Below are positions 6,196-6,760 of a stretch of 6,760 bases of DNA, one piece after another (the stretch's first letter is position 1; each line of letters opens with the position of its first letter). The translations under genes were made by a program, and so were the position numbers. The notes beneath the pieces were generated by a model. The model was not told where the DNA came from. It saw only the letters and a program-made list of their open reading frames with translations, and did no database searches. Source of the stretch: an uncultured Oscillospiraceae bacterium (GTDB lineage: Bacteria > Bacillota > Clostridia > Oscillospirales > Oscillospiraceae); contig CAAERF010000027.1 of assembly GCA_900758315.1 (NCBI GenBank), forward strand, positions 1-6,760, given 5' to 3'.

Positions 6196-6275
6196 GTCCG
6201 CCGCCATCCGGCGCCCGGGTGCGGACCCCGTTTTGCCCGGCGGTCCTGCTGCCGGTTTTGGCAGGGGTTCGCACC
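6196..6275 (+). ncRNA. GC-rich structured stretch with competing hairpins
   Basis: After the membrane-protein stop the sequence can fold in mutually exclusive ways. One hairpin pairs GTCCGC (6196-6201) with GCGGAC (6221-6226) and, inside it, CGCC (6202-6205) with GGCG (6210-6213). The other pairs GGTGCGGACCCC (6218-6229) with GGGGTTCGCACC (6264-6275) at 11 of 12 positions, with CCGGC (6237-6241) and GCCGG (6251-6255) nested inside. GCGGAC (6221-6226) is used by both. A further stem, TGGCAG (6259-6264) with CTGCCA (6282-6287), competes at its edge. AATCG-GCT-CGATT followed by TTT (6291-6306) is a weak terminator-like end. It may be the operon's 3' structure or terminator, or a small regulatory RNA; no known class is recognised. 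Confidence 0.45.
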
Positions 6276-6337
6276 GCGTGGCTGCCAAACAATCGGCTCG
6301 ATTTTTGTGTTATCTGCACAAATTTTAGTCCTGGCAC

Positions 6338-6366
6338 TTGACAGGTACCCAGGTGAATTGTATAAT
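6338..6366 (+). promoter_or_regulatory. Perfect consensus promoter of the CRISPR leader
   Basis: TTGACA (6338-6343) and TATAAT (6361-6366) are both perfect consensus hexamers separated by the ideal 17 bp. The expected start is near 6373, about 43 nt before the first repeat, so the array would be transcribed rightward. This agrees with the repeat orientation and with the decayed last repeat lying at the far end. Confidence 0.9.
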
Positions 6367-6369
6367 TTG

Positions 6370-6392
6370 CAAAAAGAAATTGTTTCTTTTTG
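6370..6392. repeat. 10-bp AT-rich inverted repeat in the CRISPR leader
   Basis: CAAAAAGAAA (6370-6379) and TTTCTTTTTG (6383-6392) pair perfectly around TTG. The repeat begins 3 nt after the -10 box and covers the expected transcription start. It could be a binding site for adaptation or regulatory proteins, or a hairpin at the very start of the pre-crRNA. Confidence 0.6.
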
Positions 6393-6415
6393 GCTTTTGT
6401 TTGTCTGGTTTTGCC

Positions 6416-6696
6416 ATTGATTTCCCCGTAAGGGGACGAAAACTCTAATATTTATTCATTATATCCTGATCGGATTTTGTGATTGATTTCCCCGTAAGGG
6501 GACGAAAACTCTAGTTAATGTCCCATCAATATCAAACGCAATGACTGATTGATTTCCCCGTAAGGGGACGAAAACTCCACCCAACCGATCCGGAGCTCAT
6601 GGCCTCCAGATTCTATTGATTTCCCCGTAAGGGGACGAAAACTCACTTCTGAAAGCCTTGTTAGTATTGATTTCCCCGTAAGGGGACGAACCACTC
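6416..6696 (+). CRISPR. Short CRISPR array, five repeats, type III-A-like repeat
   Basis: Repeats lie at 6416-6445, 6482-6511, 6548-6577, 6615-6644 and 6666-6696. The first four are identical over 30 nt. Each has a stem TCCCC/GGGGA closed by a GTAA loop (a GNRA-type tetraloop), followed by ACGAAAAC. The GGGGACG-A-AAC ending matches the repeat 3' ends of Csm (type III-A) arrays such as those of Staphylococcus and Streptococcus, where ACGAGAAC or ACGGAAAC becomes the crRNA 5' tag. The conserved TC after AAAAC may be part of the repeat, or the repeat may be 28 nt. Spacers are 36, 36, 37 and 21 nt. The last repeat is altered just in the tag (GACGAACCACTC), as expected of the leader-distal end. 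No cas gene is in the window, so the class rests on the repeat only. Confidence 0.95.
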
Positions 6697-6760
6697 TGCA
6701 CCCTACTTGAAGCAAAATCACAGACAAAGCCTTGTAAACGCCAACCGGCAGCCACCAAAA
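6697..6760. other. Sequence beyond the array
   Basis: No gene or further repeat is visible in these 64 bases. AAAGCCTTGT (6726-6735) also occurs inside the short last spacer (6652-6661), which may be a trace of array decay or chance. Confidence 0.4.

Overview
The window looks like an accessory, probably mobile, region of a Gram-positive Clostridia-type genome. Strong AGGAGG-like ribosome binding sites and a perfect consensus sigma-A promoter support this. The GC-rich rightward genes and some of the proteins suggest a gut Oscillospiraceae-like host, but no rRNA, core gene or named marker confirms it. No cas gene, relaxase or integrase lies inside the window.

Left half (225-2635), all on the minus strand. 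In transcription order there are four genes: (i) a 122-aa acidic protein of unknown function; (ii) a 205-aa CARF-like Rossmann protein with a D-x-T-x-G-T-K motif, the kind of domain that senses cyclic oligoadenylate in type III CRISPR systems; (iii) a 129-aa protein of unknown function; (iv) a 242-aa DNA/RNA non-specific endonuclease. The first and last proteins end in the same short tail, an acidic stretch followed by GLSL, written with different synonymous codons in each gene.

Middle (2636-3208), non-coding. This divergent intergenic region holds a 165-bp MITE-like element with 20-bp terminal inverted repeats (19/20 identical) and a 26-bp interrupted palindrome upstream of the rightward operon.

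Right half (3209-6184), plus strand. A tight three-gene operon encodes a VirD4/TraG-like coupling ATPase with intact Walker A and B motifs and no membrane anchor; a protein that reads as a catalytically dead paralogue of that ATPase; and a small multi-pass membrane protein that could be the missing anchor. After it come a GC-rich stretch able to form competing hairpins, a perfect TTGACA-17-TATAAT promoter, an AT-rich leader with a 10-bp hairpin, and a short CRISPR array of five repeats and four spacers. The repeat has a CCCC-GTAA-GGGG hairpin and an ACGAAAAC tag, as in type III-A (Csm) arrays.

Interpretation (inference). A CARF sensor, a nuclease, a split coupling-protein-like ATPase and a type III-A-style array within 6.7 kb suggest a CRISPR-linked effector or transport module. 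The shared GLSL tail makes the nuclease and the 122-aa protein candidate substrates of one recognition machine, possibly the ATPase/pseudo-ATPase/membrane complex. The alternative is a conjugative-element fragment carrying coupling genes beside an unrelated CRISPR array.
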